Shown here: positions 38,965 to 49,215 of the stretch, piece after piece
Position numbering within the stretch: the first letter of the stretch is position 1
Layout: every line of letters starts with the position of its first letter
Source of the DNA: Pedobacter rhizosphaerae
Lineage (GTDB): Bacteria; Bacteroidota; Bacteroidia; Sphingobacteriales; Sphingobacteriaceae
NCBI RefSeq assembly: GCF_900111155.1
Contig: NZ_FOGG01000005.1
Location: 62,001 to 126,000 of the forward strand
Direction of reading: 5' to 3'
Length of the DNA stretch: 64,000 nucleotides
Program-made: the position numbers and the translations under genes
Notes under the pieces: generated by a model
Seen by the model: only the letters and a program-made list of their open reading frames with translations
What the model was told of the DNA's origin: nothing
The model's database searches: none

Positions 38965-40806
38965 ATGTGTGGCATATATGGATCAACAATATCTTATAAT
39001 GACGAAACCGTTCGTGAAAAAATGGGAAGGATTAGTTTTAGGGGACCAGATTATACAGGCATAAAACGCTACGATAAAGTTGTTTTTGCCCACAATAGAT
39101 TGGCCATAATCGACTTAGATACAAGGTCTAATCAGCCTTTTACTTATCTTCATCTTCATATTGTTTTTAACGGAGAAATTTATAACTATAAGGACATCCG
39201 GAAAGATTTAGAACGCCAGAATTATCAATTCAGAACCAGTTCAGATACAGAAGTTATTTGTGCAGCTTATTTAGCATATGGTGCCGATTGCCTTACTCGT
39301 TTTAATGGCATGTTTGCCTTTGTAATTTACGATACCTTGAAAAATGAGCTGTTTGGCGCAAGGGATAGGTTTGGTAAAAAACCTTTCTATTATGCTCATG
39401 ATCATGGAGATTTTGAATTTGCAAGCCAACCTTCGCAAATCAGCATTCACAGAGATCTGAATGTAGATGAAAAGGCAATCAATCAATATTTGATATGGGG
39501 TTATGTACCCGAGCCACAGTCTATCTTTGCTGAAGTTAAACAGTTGCCAGCTGCCCATTATTTTACTTATCAGTTAGCAAGCAGCAAGCTCAAAACAACC
39601 GAGTATTGGACCCTTGATTACGGTTGGAAGAACAAGTTTGCCGGTAGTTATGATGAAGCTAAAGAGGCGCTAGAAGTTATTTTGGCAGATGCGGTTAAGA
39701 TTAGGATGAATGCAGATGTTCCTCTGGGTGTTTTTCTTAGCGGAGGAATTGATTCCTCGCTTATTGCGGCAATGGCCACTAAAGAAATAGATCATGTAAA
39801 AACTTTTTCCATAAAATTTAATGAAAAGGGTTTTGATGAAAGTGCTTATGCCAAACAGGTAGCACAGCATTTGGGAACAGATCATCATACTATTGAATGT
39901 AACTACAACGATGGCATTGAGCTGATCGAAAATTTTAACCAATATTATGATGAACCTTTTGCTGATTCGAGTGCAATTCCGACCATGCTTTTAGCTAAAC
40001 ATACCCGTAAGCATGTTACCGTAGCACTGAGTGGTGATGCAGGCGATGAAGCCTTTTTAGGCTACCATCGTTACAAATGGATCAAACAGGTAAACAACCT
40101 GTTCTACGCACCCCACACGATCAGAAAGGCAATAGGAGGTATTATTAACCAATCGCCAAAGTACAAACATAAACTTATAGCCATGGGGATAGCCATGGAA
40201 GACGTAGAAAACCTCTATGTGAAAATGTTTGGCAACATGGAAAACTCCTGGGTAAAACAGCCAGATCTGGCCAAATATAACTCGCTGATGCATGTGTTAA
40301 CCAATCCCTCCAAACCCTTGTTAGAAAGAATTTCAGATTTTGATATCAAAACTTACTTAAACGGCGATATCAATACCAAGGTAGATCGGGCATCAATGGC
40401 CTTTTCATTAGAATCCAGGTCGCCTTTAATGGATTATAGGGTAATAGAATTCTCCAGAAGCTTACCTACCAGTTACAAGTATAACAGTGGTAACCAAAAG
40501 CGGATTTTAAAAGATATTCTTTTCGACCGGGTTCCGGCTCAAATTTTCGACCGGCCAAAAGCAGGTTTTACCATGCCTTTTCAAAATTGGTTCCGGGCTG
40601 AATTAAAAGAGTATGTGATGGATAATTTATCTGAGCAAAATCTTAAAAATATCCCAGGTATACATGTGAAACGTACGCAAGAGATTATTCAGGAACACAT
40701 GACTGGCAAGTGGAACAGGTACCCTCAAATTTGGAAGCTCCTGGTATTGTCTCAATGGTTGATCAAGAATAAAAAATCTGAACAAAAAGTTTCACTGGTT
40801 GCTTAA
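38965..40806 (+). CDS. Asparagine-synthase-like glutamine amidotransferase
   Basis: 613 residues. N-terminal class II glutaminase with Cys2 (MCGIYG), RGPD, and SDTEV. C-terminal ATP-pyrophosphatase domain with SGGIDSSLIAAM (about residue 257) and SGDAGDEAFLGY. In polysaccharide loci such proteins (for example WbpS beside WbpO in Pseudomonas O6) amidate uronic acids rather than make asparagine. Since a WbpO/TviB-type dehydrogenase is encoded here, uronamide formation is the likely role. A housekeeping AsnB cannot be excluded. Confidence 0.85.
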   Translation: MCGIYGSTISYNDETVREKMGRISFRGPDYTGIKRYDKVVFAHNRLAIIDLDTRSNQPFTYLHLHIVFNGEIYNYKDIRKDLERQNYQFRTSSDTEVICAAYLAYGADCLTRFNGMFAFVIYDTLKNELFGARDRFGKKPFYYAHDHGDFEFASQPSQISIHRDLNVDEKAINQYLIWGYVPEPQSIFAEVKQLPAAHYFTYQLASSKLKTTEYWTLDYGWKNKFAGSYDEAKEALEVILADAVKIRMNADVPLGVFLSGGIDSSLIAAMATKEIDHVKTFSIKFNEKGFDESAYAKQVAQHLGTDHHTIECNYNDGIELIENFNQYYDEPFADSSAIPTMLLAKHTRKHVTVALSGDAGDEAFLGYHRYKWIKQVNNLFYAPHTIRKAIGGIINQSPKYKHKLIAMGIAMEDVENLYVKMFGNMENSWVKQPDLAKYNSLMHVLTNPSKPLLERISDFDIKTYLNGDINTKVDRASMAFSLESRSPLMDYRVIEFSRSLPTSYKYNSGNQKRILKDILFDRVPAQIFDRPKAGFTMPFQNWFRAELKEYVMDNLSEQNLKNIPGIHVKRTQEIIQEHMTGKWNRYPQIWKLLVLSQWLIKNKKSEQKVSLVA

Positions 40807-40817
40807 AAACAATTGTC

Positions 40818-41717
40818 ATGCAACACTTTATATCGAAAGTATTTAATAAGTTATTTACTGCGGATAAATGGAACATTGGGTACGTTCATCAATCTATGGA
40901 GAGTTTGATAGAGAAAAAGCATTTCAATGCTGATATCAAATGGTTTAAAGAAGACAACGTAGATTATGCTGCCGACCCTTTTGTGGTCGACGTAGAAGGC
41001 AAGACCCGGGTTTACTATGAAGAACTCAACTTTTGGAAAGGTCGGGGGGAGCTGATGGTCGTAGATGATTTTTCTTTTGGAAACAAGAAGAAAGTAACCG
41101 GGGTAACACCCGAGGCCATTCATCTTTCCTATCCCTACATGATACGTACAGCACAGGGTTTATATTGTATCCCCGAAACATCAGAGGCTTTCGAGGTAGC
41201 GCTTTACAAGGTGGATGAGCAAAATCCTCAAAAGCTTAGCAAAGAAAAGGTACTGCTAAAAGGAAAAGCTTTTGTAGATAGTTCCATTATTTTCTTTCAG
41301 GATAAGTACTGGTTATTTACCAGTGTACCAGGAGAAAATACTCACTTGTATGCCTATTACGCAGATACTTTAGATGGCGAATATAAAGCACATCAGCTCA
41401 ATCCAATAAGAGTGAAGAAAGAACATTGCAGGGCTGCAGGAAAACTTTTTCTCATCCAGAATGAACTTTATCGGGCCACGCAGAACCCAACACAAAAATA
41501 TGGTGGTTCTATCATCATCAATAAGATAGAATTACTTAATGCTTCCAGTTTCTCTGCCAGGGCAATATTTGAAATATTACCAGATAAGAAATATAGCGAA
41601 GGGCTCCACAATATCAGTTTCACAGAGAATGTGATCGTTTTAGATGGTAAAAGAAGGGTAATCAGCCCTTTAATGCCCATCAAAAAACTGATTCGAAAAA
41701 TTAAACAAAATACTTAA
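40818..41717 (+). CDS. GINT1-N-like beta-propeller protein
   Basis: 299 residues without signal peptide. Motifs YAADPFVVDVEGKTRVYYEEL, shown in part as ADPFVVDVEGKTRVYYEE, and FVDSSIIFFQDKYWLFTS recall the N-terminal domain of plant glucosamine inositolphosphorylceramide transferase 1, a five-bladed propeller found in bacterial polysaccharide loci and sometimes fused to formyltransferase domains. There is no second domain here. It may modify or bind a sugar; the catalytic function is unproven. It sits between the amidotransferase and a GT4 gene, with gaps of about 10 bp. Confidence 0.6.
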   Translation: MQHFISKVFNKLFTADKWNIGYVHQSMESLIEKKHFNADIKWFKEDNVDYAADPFVVDVEGKTRVYYEELNFWKGRGELMVVDDFSFGNKKKVTGVTPEAIHLSYPYMIRTAQGLYCIPETSEAFEVALYKVDEQNPQKLSKEKVLLKGKAFVDSSIIFFQDKYWLFTSVPGENTHLYAYYADTLDGEYKAHQLNPIRVKKEHCRAAGKLFLIQNELYRATQNPTQKYGGSIIINKIELLNASSFSARAIFEILPDKKYSEGLHNISFTENVIVLDGKRRVISPLMPIKKLIRKIKQNT

Positions 41718-41727
41718 ACAGAAAATT

Positions 41728-42804
41728 ATGGCACCGGATAAAAAGATACTGTTTATTTCTTTAACCGATGCGCCTAATGGAGCGGAGAATGTTTTACTCA
41801 CTATGGCTAAGGAGGTTGGTAACGAGATCTGGTTTTTGAAAAGAAATCAGGGTGCTAACTTAAAAATTCCTGATCACCTTACTGCCTGTTATTTATCTGA
41901 AGTAAGCATTGCCAGCGGTTTTGCCCGGATGATCCCTAAGCTAAGGTCCTTTTCTCCGGATCTGATAATGAGTACCCATCCATACCTAAATGCATTTTTA
42001 GGATTTTTGAAAAGGCTGGGTTATTTACATACGAAGCTGATTGCAAGAGAATGTACCTCTGTTTTTACCCGTTTTACCGGATTAAAAAAGAAAGTATATC
42101 GGTTAATTTATCGCCTGGGCTATCCTTCAATTGATTTGTTGGTATGCCAAACGGAATTGATGAAAAAGCAACTTTTAGATCACAATCGCTTTATTCCGGA
42201 TAAAAAAGTACTGGTACAACCTAACCCAATAGATTTTATTAAAATCATGGCTGGTGCAGAGAAACCATTAATCAATGGAGATGCCCGGCTTGAATTTATC
42301 TGTTCTGCGGGAAGGTTGATTCCCGAAAAGGGTTTCCCTATTTTGATTGAGGCCTTTAAGAGTATTAAAAGCGAATATCCGCATCTTAAACTTCTGCTGT
42401 TGGGAGAAGGTAAAGAAAGAATAAGTTTAACAACGCTCATTGAAGCGAACGGACTTACCGGGGAGGTGATTTTGAAAGGTCAGGTAGATAATCCGGCACC
42501 CTATTTCAAACATGCGAAAGTATGTGTGGTTTCATCCATTAAAGAAGGTTTTCCCAATGTACTCTTAGAAATGATGGCTGTAAATCAGTCGGTTGTTTCA
42601 ACACTTTGTGCAGGAGGAATTGAAGAAATACCTGGCATTCATAAAATTGAGGTGAATAATGTAGCTGCACTGAGCAATGCGATTAAACAAACGCTTGCCG
42701 CAACAAAAGCAACAGATGTAAAAGTAATGCATAATTACCTCGCCCAACGCAAACCCGAAATATTTGCGCATTCCATTCTGAATGCACTCAACAACCTTAA
42801 CTAA
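41728..42804 (+). CDS. Family 4 glycosyltransferase
   Basis: 358 residues, GT-B fold. [20 protein letters not shown] near the N-terminus and [17 protein letters not shown] near residue 275. Part of the tightly packed run of biosynthetic genes; donor and acceptor unknown. Confidence 0.88.
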   Translation: MAPDKKILFISLTDAPNGAENVLLTMAKEVGNEIWFLKRNQGANLKIPDHLTACYLSEVSIASGFARMIPKLRSFSPDLIMSTHPYLNAFLGFLKRLGYLHTKLIARECTSVFTRFTGLKKKVYRLIYRLGYPSIDLLVCQTELMKKQLLDHNRFIPDKKVLVQPNPIDFIKIMAGAEKPLINGDARLEFICSAGRLIPEKGFPILIEAFKSIKSEYPHLKLLLLGEGKERISLTTLIEANGLTGEVILKGQVDNPAPYFKHAKVCVVSSIKEGFPNVLLEMMAVNQSVVSTLCAGGIEEIPGIHKIEVNNVAALSNAIKQTLAATKATDVKVMHNYLAQRKPEIFAHSILNALNNLN

Positions 42805-42911
42805 TAAGAGTAAAAATAATAATAAACCATTTGGCCTTGGAACACATGGCCCTGAAAATCAATTGCCTAATTCCAGGCTATTATTTAACTGTTTCTCAAA
42901 ACCCAAATTTT

Positions 42912-44003
42912 ATGAAAATTTTAATTACTGGTACAGCTGGTTTTATTGGCTTCCATTTAGCACAACGTTTATTGCAGAGAGGTGATACGGTTGTAGGCAT
43001 TGATAACATCAATGATTATTACGATGTAAATTTGAAATACGCGCGATTGGCTCACACAGGCATTCCTCAATCAGAAATAGCTTATGGCGTGCCAGTTCAA
43101 AGTAAAGTGTATGATAATTATACTTTTATCAAGCTGGATATCTGCGATAAACCCTCGCTGGAGAAATGTTTCAAAGACAATCAGTTTGATGCCGTTTGTA
43201 ACCTGGCCGCACAGGCAGGTGTGAGATACAGTCTAACCAACCCAGATGCTTATATCGAAGCCAATATCAAAGGGTTTTTAAATGTTTTAGAATGTAGCAG
43301 ACACTTTAAAATCGGACATTTACTTTATGCCAGTTCATCAAGTGTTTATGGTTTAAATAAAAACATGCCATTTTCTACCCATAATAATGTAGATCATCCG
43401 GTTTCACTTTATGCTGCATCTAAAAAAAGTAATGAACTTATGGCACATTCATACAGTCATTTGTTTAATTTACCCACTACAGCATTGAGGTTTTTTACTG
43501 TTTATGGCCCTTGGGGTCGCCCGGATATGGCCCTTTTCTTATTTACCAAAGCCATTTTAGAGGGTAAACCTATCGAAGTATTTAACAATGGAGAAATGAG
43601 ACGCGATTTTACCTATATAGATGATATTGTAGAAGGAATAGTGAGGGTATTTGATCAACCAGCTCAGAAAAATCCTGAATGGAACAGTTTAAATCCAGAT
43701 CCTGCTACTTCAAATGCCCCATATGCCGTGTTTAATATTGGCAGGGGAGAACCAGTAAGATTGCTGGATTTTGTAGAAGAAATAGAAAAAGAAACAGGTA
43801 TTTCCGCTCAAAAGATCTTCTTGCCGATGCAGGATGGTGATGTGGCTGAAACCGCTGCAGATATTGATGATTTGAAAAATTTATTAAATTATCAACCTTC
43901 AGTGTCGGTTCACACAGGTGTGAAGAATTTTGTGAAGTGGTTTACAGAATTTTATACACCTCATGCACAAATAGTTACTACAACACCGGTAACCGTCAAT
44001 TAG
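42912..44003 (+). CDS. UDP-glucuronate 4-epimerase-like enzyme
   Basis: 363 residues from the ATG at 42912, where [17 protein letters not shown] begins; an open TTG frame 81 bases upstream lacks family similarity. Short-chain dehydrogenase fold with GTAGFIG, the SSSSVYG serine and YAASKKS (YxxxK). [18 protein letters not shown] and [18 protein letters not shown] mark the UDP-glucuronate epimerase branch, which makes UDP-galacturonate. It could also accept the HexNAc-uronate produced by the dehydrogenase of this locus. Last gene of the tight run; 212 noncoding bases follow. Confidence 0.88.
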   Translation: MKILITGTAGFIGFHLAQRLLQRGDTVVGIDNINDYYDVNLKYARLAHTGIPQSEIAYGVPVQSKVYDNYTFIKLDICDKPSLEKCFKDNQFDAVCNLAAQAGVRYSLTNPDAYIEANIKGFLNVLECSRHFKIGHLLYASSSSVYGLNKNMPFSTHNNVDHPVSLYAASKKSNELMAHSYSHLFNLPTTALRFFTVYGPWGRPDMALFLFTKAILEGKPIEVFNNGEMRRDFTYIDDIVEGIVRVFDQPAQKNPEWNSLNPDPATSNAPYAVFNIGRGEPVRLLDFVEEIEKETGISAQKIFLPMQDGDVAETAADIDDLKNLLNYQPSVSVHTGVKNFVKWFTEFYTPHAQIVTTTPVTVN

Positions 44004-44215
44004 TTTGTCATATGAATGTAAAGGTGGTGTATAAATAATTTTACATTAAAGTATTCTGAGTCAGTATTTTTTCTTTCTGTAAGCTATTGGTTTACAGTAA
44101 GGCTAATAGTGTTTCGTATCGATATTAATTAATAATCAGTGTTTTAGCTGCATTTTTTTAGATATACTCATTTATCGCATATAGCGTTAAGTTGTAAATT
44201 TAAAAAAAATCAAAA

Positions 44216-45622
44216 ATGCAGAGAAAAACAAAATTGTTTAAAAAAGTGAGTTTAATTGGGTTATTATTTACAACCATTTTCTTTTTCAGTAATTGTAAAA
44301 AAAGTGTGAATGGTGAAGACACATCTTTGATAGATAGTACCCAGTATTTTTCGAGTGATTCAGGTCAAGTATTAGCCGCAACCAGTGGAAGTACAGGTAA
44401 ACTAAGTGCAAGTGGATTCAGATTAGAAAGTGGTTATGCATTTAAGATTTCAGCAAGCATAGCAGGTGGCGACGCATCAGGCGCGCAAACGCAATCAATT
44501 TTAAGGTTATTTGAAAACGGTGTAGAGTTAGGTCCGGCACATGCTGTACATGACGAGATTAGAACAGTAGGTAAGGGAAGGTATAGCCACTGGGGTACTT
44601 CGTTGATTTTTTCAACATCAGATAATAGTGACCCTAGAACAAACGGTAGAACCTATACCTATGTAATTGGTGGCACTTCTGCCATAACACCACCGCCAGC
44701 TACAGAAACACCATCAAATGGTAATACCGAAATAACCAATGGTATCATGGGATACGCCATGGTTAACGGTACAACAACTGGTGGACAAGGTGGTACAGAA
44801 ACAACTGTTACTACCTTAGCAGCCTTAAAATCGGCTTTAAACGATAACGTTAAACGTATCATTTATATTAGTGGTACCATTAAAGGTGCTGGTGAAGATC
44901 CAATATATGTTAAGTCTAACAAATCTATTATTGGTAAATCAGGTGCGGTAATTGAAGGTGTTAACTTGTTCATGTATACTGTAAGCAATATCATCGTACA
45001 AAACATTACTTTCAAAAACTATGTAAATTATGCTGCAATTCAAATCAAAGAAGCTGCGCACCACATCTGGATTGACCATTGCGATTTCTCTACAGACCGA
45101 TCACGCGGGTGGGAATATTGGGGTAAAGACATTACCATTAACAGAGAGTCTGACTATGTAACGGTTTCCTGGAGTAAGTTCCACGATACCAACTTATCAG
45201 TACTGATTAGTGGTGGTATTGCCGGTCACGAATCTGATGCAGGCAAACTGCACATCACCATGCACCACAATTTCTGGTATAATGTTACCGAAAGAGAGCC
45301 ATCAATGAACTGGGGACGGGTACACATGTTTAACAACTATCACTTAAACAACTCTGGTTATTCAATCGGTGCAAGAGCTGGTGGTATTGTAAGAACAGAT
45401 AACGAATACTTTTCAAACTGTGTAAAACCATTATCAACTAAAGTTGCAACGGACCCTGAAGGATACTTTAGCGGGATTTCAACCAATATTTACGACAAAT
45501 GTGGTGCAAATACCATGACAACAGCAGTGTCTACATGGGTGCCAGAATACGATTACAAAGCTTATTTAAATGATGCAGCCAGCGTTCCTTCAATTGTAGC
45601 GAACGGAGCTGGTCCAAAATAG
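44216..45622 (+). CDS. Lipoprotein pectate lyase, PL1 type
   Basis: 468 residues. Lipoprotein signal with FSNC (Cys27), then an unassigned ~90-residue beta domain (about 50-145), then a parallel beta-helix pectate lyase. Its motifs include HHIWIDHCDFSTDRS (calcium-site Asp region), VTVSWSKFHDT, HHNFWYNVTEREP and RVHMFNNYH. The catalytic Arg of the R-x-P-x-x-R motif is present (REPSMN) but the second Arg is Asn. It should cleave alpha-1,4-linked galacturonate-type chains by beta-elimination. A lyase inside a synthesis locus suggests it trims the polymer made by its neighbours. It has its own upstream gap and a downstream terminator. Confidence 0.88.
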   Translation: MQRKTKLFKKVSLIGLLFTTIFFFSNCKKSVNGEDTSLIDSTQYFSSDSGQVLAATSGSTGKLSASGFRLESGYAFKISASIAGGDASGAQTQSILRLFENGVELGPAHAVHDEIRTVGKGRYSHWGTSLIFSTSDNSDPRTNGRTYTYVIGGTSAITPPPATETPSNGNTEITNGIMGYAMVNGTTTGGQGGTETTVTTLAALKSALNDNVKRIIYISGTIKGAGEDPIYVKSNKSIIGKSGAVIEGVNLFMYTVSNIIVQNITFKNYVNYAAIQIKEAAHHIWIDHCDFSTDRSRGWEYWGKDITINRESDYVTVSWSKFHDTNLSVLISGGIAGHESDAGKLHITMHHNFWYNVTEREPSMNWGRVHMFNNYHLNNSGYSIGARAGGIVRTDNEYFSNCVKPLSTKVATDPEGYFSGISTNIYDKCGANTMTTAVSTWVPEYDYKAYLNDAASVPSIVANGAGPK

Positions 45623-45652
45623 ATAAACCAAAATCTTCATATTTTTTTTACA

Positions 45653-45676
45653 AAAGCCACCCGGATGGGTGGCTTT
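45653..45676 (+). terminator. Probable terminator after the lyase gene
   Basis: AAAGCCACCC-GGAT-GGGTGGCTTT, a perfect 10-bp stem 30 bases after the stop codon, followed by GTAATTTG rather than a clean T-run. It separates the lyase from the PglA-like gene. Confidence 0.65.
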
Positions 45677-45700
45677 GTAATTTGAATTAAAAAAATTGAC

Positions 45701-46855
45701 ATGATGAACATTACAGGCAAAAAGATTTTTATCGTTTGCGATTCCTCCAGATCACTACTTGATTTTAGGGGAAAGCTTATAGAAAAAATGCAGATTGATA
45801 ATCAGGTGTACGTTTTTACACCCAGGATAGATCAGGAATCCGTACGCAATAGGTTAAAAGAATTAAACGTAATTACCTATGAGAGCAATCTGAATGGCAG
45901 TAATGTTTCCATTATGTCTGACCTGCAGTTTATATACGCGCTGTATAAACTGATTAGAAAAATAAAACCCGATATATTTTTCCCTTACACCTTTAAGCCT
46001 GTAATATACGGCTCATTCCTGGCTAAGCTTTGCAAAGTAAATTTAATAGCACCAATGCTTACCGGCTTAGGTTATAATTTTACCGATAATCCAAACAGTA
46101 ACAAATGGGTGGTAAAAATAACCCGCTTTCTACTCAAATTCAGCTTGCAACCTAATCCCCGGCTGAACATTATTTTTCAAAATAAAGATGATTCACAACG
46201 CCTCCTTGACCTCAAGATCTTAAATAAAAAACATCAGGTGTATGTGGTAAACGGTTCTGGTGTTGATTTAAGTCACTATGAGTATTCTAAACCAAGTATT
46301 TCACCGATAACCTTTTTAATGGTATCAAGGCTGATCAACGCCAAGGGAATTAAAGAATATTATGATGCCGCTAAGTTGATTAAGGAACGCTTTCCACAAA
46401 CGGTTTTCAAGCTTATTGGTCCTTATGATGATAATATCGATACCATAAGCCCACAACTTTATCAGGCCATTGCTTCTGGCGACACCATAAAATATATTGG
46501 ACAGGTAGATGATGTGCGGCCAGACATCGAACAGTCATCCGTTATGGTATTGCCTTCCTATTATGGTGAGGGCGTTCCCAGATGTGTTTTAGAAGGTATG
46601 GCGATGGGAAGGCCAGTAATTACCAGCGACTCGGTAGGATGTAGAGAAACGATAAATCCTGAACCCGAAAATGCAAATGGCTTTCTAATTCCAATTAAAA
46701 ATGCATCGGCATTGGCGAGTAAAATGACCTATTTTATCGAAAACAGCGAGGATATTGTTAATTACGGAAATCGTGGGCGGATATTTGCCAAAGAAAAATT
46801 TGATGTTAACCTGGTTAACTCGGCACTTTTCAAAATTATGAAATTGGAATCCTGA
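45701..46855 (+). CDS. Family 4 glycosyltransferase, PglA-like
   Basis: 384 residues, GT-B fold. The N-terminal half (KIFIVCDSSRSLLDFRGKLI, FFPYTFKPVIYGS, LTGLGYNFTD) matches the pattern of PglA and related enzymes that add GalNAc or a similar sugar to undecaprenyl-linked bacillosamine-type sugars. The C-terminal half has PSYYGEGVPRCVLEGMAMGRP. This fits a repeat unit that begins with a diamino-trideoxyhexose. Two adjacent ATG codons are possible starts. Confidence 0.87.
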   Translation: MMNITGKKIFIVCDSSRSLLDFRGKLIEKMQIDNQVYVFTPRIDQESVRNRLKELNVITYESNLNGSNVSIMSDLQFIYALYKLIRKIKPDIFFPYTFKPVIYGSFLAKLCKVNLIAPMLTGLGYNFTDNPNSNKWVVKITRFLLKFSLQPNPRLNIIFQNKDDSQRLLDLKILNKKHQVYVVNGSGVDLSHYEYSKPSISPITFLMVSRLINAKGIKEYYDAAKLIKERFPQTVFKLIGPYDDNIDTISPQLYQAIASGDTIKYIGQVDDVRPDIEQSSVMVLPSYYGEGVPRCVLEGMAMGRPVITSDSVGCRETINPEPENANGFLIPIKNASALASKMTYFIENSEDIVNYGNRGRIFAKEKFDVNLVNSALFKIMKLES

Positions 46856-46903
46856 CCAATTAAACGAACCAAACTAATAACCAAATAATTTAACCTAACT
46901 GTT

Positions 46904-47707
46904 GTGAACAATACATTTATCTACAAACAAGCCACATTAGCCGACTTTCGTCATGCTATTGATGAATATGGATGGGTTGTATACGAGAAAGCGATCAACC
47001 AGAAATTAATCTCAGATATAATTGCAGGCTTTGAATCTTCTTATCTGCTTCGGCGCGAAATTCAGAAACTGAATGGCATTGAAGAAAACATGGAGGGCAC
47101 CCTTCATCATCTTTTAGAGAAGGACAACTTTGCCATAGAGCTTTTAGGTAAGCTTTGCTGCCACCGGGAAATCCGCGATTTTTTAGGTGGTAATTACATC
47201 TTAAATGGTATTAATGGAGTGATCAATTCTAAGAAGAGCAAATCTTACATTCAAAACGTACACCGTGATGTAAGAACCTTCTCAGGCGAAAACAAGTACA
47301 TGATCCAAATGATAATCGTTTTAGACGATTTTACCATTTTTAATGGTGCCACACACTTTCTGTCTGGGTCTCATAAATTGGATATCCGGCCAGATGAAAA
47401 GCATTTTAAGGCCTTTTCAAAGCAGGCTGTGGCCAAGAAGGGGAGTATAATCCTCTTTGATTCTAACCTTTGGCACGCTGGAGGAATTAATTTTACCCGA
47501 AAGCAGCGCAGAGCTTTAACCCTTGGCTTCACTAAGCCCTACATTAAGCAGCAGTTTGACTATCCCCGTTTTTTAGGATACGAATACGGGGAAACTTTAG
47601 ATAGCGATCTCAGACAAATTATCGGGTATAACGCAAGAGTTCCGGCAAGTTTACAAGAGTATTACCAACCCCGGGAGCAAAGAATGTACAAATCAGATCA
47701 AGGTTAA
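46904..47707 (+). CDS. Phytanoyl-CoA dioxygenase (PhyH) family protein, GTG start
   Basis: 267 residues, Fe(II)/2-oxoglutarate oxygenase fold. Metal-binding HRD (about residue 120, NVHRDVRTF) and the distal His in LWHAGG (about 189), followed by an Arg-rich stretch (FTRKQRRALTLGF) that would hold 2-oxoglutarate. The start is GTG at 46904; the next in-frame ATG is about 63 codons in and would remove conserved sequence. PhyH proteins occur in surface-polysaccharide loci, where they probably hydroxylate a sugar substituent or acyl group. First gene of a block of unusual modifying enzymes. Confidence 0.78.
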   Translation: MNNTFIYKQATLADFRHAIDEYGWVVYEKAINQKLISDIIAGFESSYLLRREIQKLNGIEENMEGTLHHLLEKDNFAIELLGKLCCHREIRDFLGGNYILNGINGVINSKKSKSYIQNVHRDVRTFSGENKYMIQMIIVLDDFTIFNGATHFLSGSHKLDIRPDEKHFKAFSKQAVAKKGSIILFDSNLWHAGGINFTRKQRRALTLGFTKPYIKQQFDYPRFLGYEYGETLDSDLRQIIGYNARVPASLQEYYQPREQRMYKSDQG

Positions 47708-47717
47708 AGTAATTATT

Positions 47718-48689
47718 ATGGAAACTCAAACGCTCCCCGCAAAAACTATTGGAGGATATATTGAACTCCAGTTAAATCCAGGAAGAATTTTCCATCCAGA
47801 ACTTCTTCCTTTAAATACAGGCAGAAATGCATTAGAATACATTCTTCGCGTTAGGCAGTACAACACAATCTATTTGCCTTATTATACCTGCGATGTTTTA
47901 TTAGAACCTTTACATAAACTGAATATAACCTATCATTTTTATAAGGTCGACGAAGATTTAGATCCGATTATAGATTTTGAAATAACGGAAAAAAGTTGCT
48001 TACTCTACACCAACTATTACGGATTAAAAACAGAAACCGTTAGACGATTGGCTAAAACTACCAAAAATCTGATTGTAGATAATGCACAGGCATTTTTTAC
48101 CAAGCCTATTCAGCATACCGATACTTTTTACTCTTGCCGAAAGTTTTTTGGCGTACCTGATGGAGCTTATTTATACATTTCCAAAAATCTGGGAATTAGC
48201 TTAAAGCAAGATCGTTCTGTGGAAAGATGTTCGCACCTGCTTAAAAGTATTGATTTAAATATTGAAGAAGGATATACAGATTACATCGAAAATAATAAAG
48301 ATTTATGTAACAGGGAGATTATGAAGATGTCGGCACTTTCTACTCGAATACTGGCCGGTATCAATTACGAACAATGTGCCCTAATCAGACAAAGAAATTA
48401 TGATTTTCTGCATGAACATTTATCATCGAAGAATTTACTCCAGCTAAACAGAGCGCCCGAAGAAGTGCCTATGGTATATCCATTGCTTTTAGACATTGCA
48501 GGAGTAAAACAGCAATTAATAGCAAAAAAAATATTTGTAGCCACGTACTGGCCAAATGTTTTTGATTGGGTTGAAACCGATAGTTTCGAATACTTTCTTA
48601 CTAATAATCTAATCGCTTTGCCTATAGATCATCGCTACAATGCCGACGATATGATGACCATGGTTAAAGCTTTAAACTCTTTGTTATGA
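47718..48689 (+). CDS. DegT-like PLP-fold protein, divergent
   Basis: 323 residues, shorter than the ~380 of active DegT aminotransferases. The order of elements is kept: NTGRNALEYIL at the cofactor phosphate site, IVDNAQAFF in place of DAAHSFG, and SCRKFFGVPDGAYLY holding a possible Schiff-base Lys (about residue 144). The family Asp is retained (VDNAQ). It may aminate a sugar or have lost that activity. Its stop overlaps the GNAT gene by 4 bases (ATGA). Confidence 0.65.
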   Translation: METQTLPAKTIGGYIELQLNPGRIFHPELLPLNTGRNALEYILRVRQYNTIYLPYYTCDVLLEPLHKLNITYHFYKVDEDLDPIIDFEITEKSCLLYTNYYGLKTETVRRLAKTTKNLIVDNAQAFFTKPIQHTDTFYSCRKFFGVPDGAYLYISKNLGISLKQDRSVERCSHLLKSIDLNIEEGYTDYIENNKDLCNREIMKMSALSTRILAGINYEQCALIRQRNYDFLHEHLSSKNLLQLNRAPEEVPMVYPLLLDIAGVKQQLIAKKIFVATYWPNVFDWVETDSFEYFLTNNLIALPIDHRYNADDMMTMVKALNSLL

Positions 48690-49177
48690 ACCAGATTTAT
48701 TTACGGCCTCTTGAATTAAAAGATGCAGATGTTTCTTACAAATGGAGAAACGATCCAGACGTTTGGACATATACTAAGTTCGTACTTAAAAATCAAATCA
48801 CACCAGATGTAGAAAGACAATGGCTTTCAAATAAAATTAATCTGGCTAATGAAAAAAGATTTGCCATATGCTTAAAAGACTCAAACACTTACATCGGTAA
48901 TATTCAATTGATTAACATTGATGAGGAAAGTGCCGAATTTCATTTGTTTATCGGCGATAAAGCCTATTGGGGAAAGGGAATTGGCTATCAGGCTTCTGTA
49001 ATGGTATTGAAATATGCTTTCTATAACCTTCATTTGAAATCTATTTTCCTTGAGGTGCATGCAGATAATGCTGCAGCTTATTCTATTTACAGAAAAGTCG
49101 GTTTTGAAACCATATCCAAAGAATCAGAATTTTTGAAAATGGTTATCAATCCCTCCATGCTGCAAGAACTATCTTAA
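48686..49177 (+). CDS. GNAT acetyltransferase
   Basis: 163 residues, RimJ/RimL-like layout: RPLELKDADVSYKWRNDPDV at the N-terminus, the acetyl-CoA loop GDKAYWGKGIGYQA, then NAAAYSIYRKVGFE. Similar to PseH-type enzymes that acetylate the 4-amino group of nucleotide sugars. The 4-base overlap with the DegT-like gene suggests the two act in turn, amination then acetylation. Confidence 0.85.
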   Translation: MNQIYLRPLELKDADVSYKWRNDPDVWTYTKFVLKNQITPDVERQWLSNKINLANEKRFAICLKDSNTYIGNIQLINIDEESAEFHLFIGDKAYWGKGIGYQASVMVLKYAFYNLHLKSIFLEVHADNAAAYSIYRKVGFETISKESEFLKMVINPSMLQELS

Positions 49178-49215
49178 TTTATCTAATCGCATCTATAAAA
49201 ACCATAAAGCTCCCC

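Noticed and set aside
42831-42911. N-terminal extension of the epimerase
   Set aside because: The extra residues do not resemble the family and the Rossmann motif begins right at the ATG at 42912.
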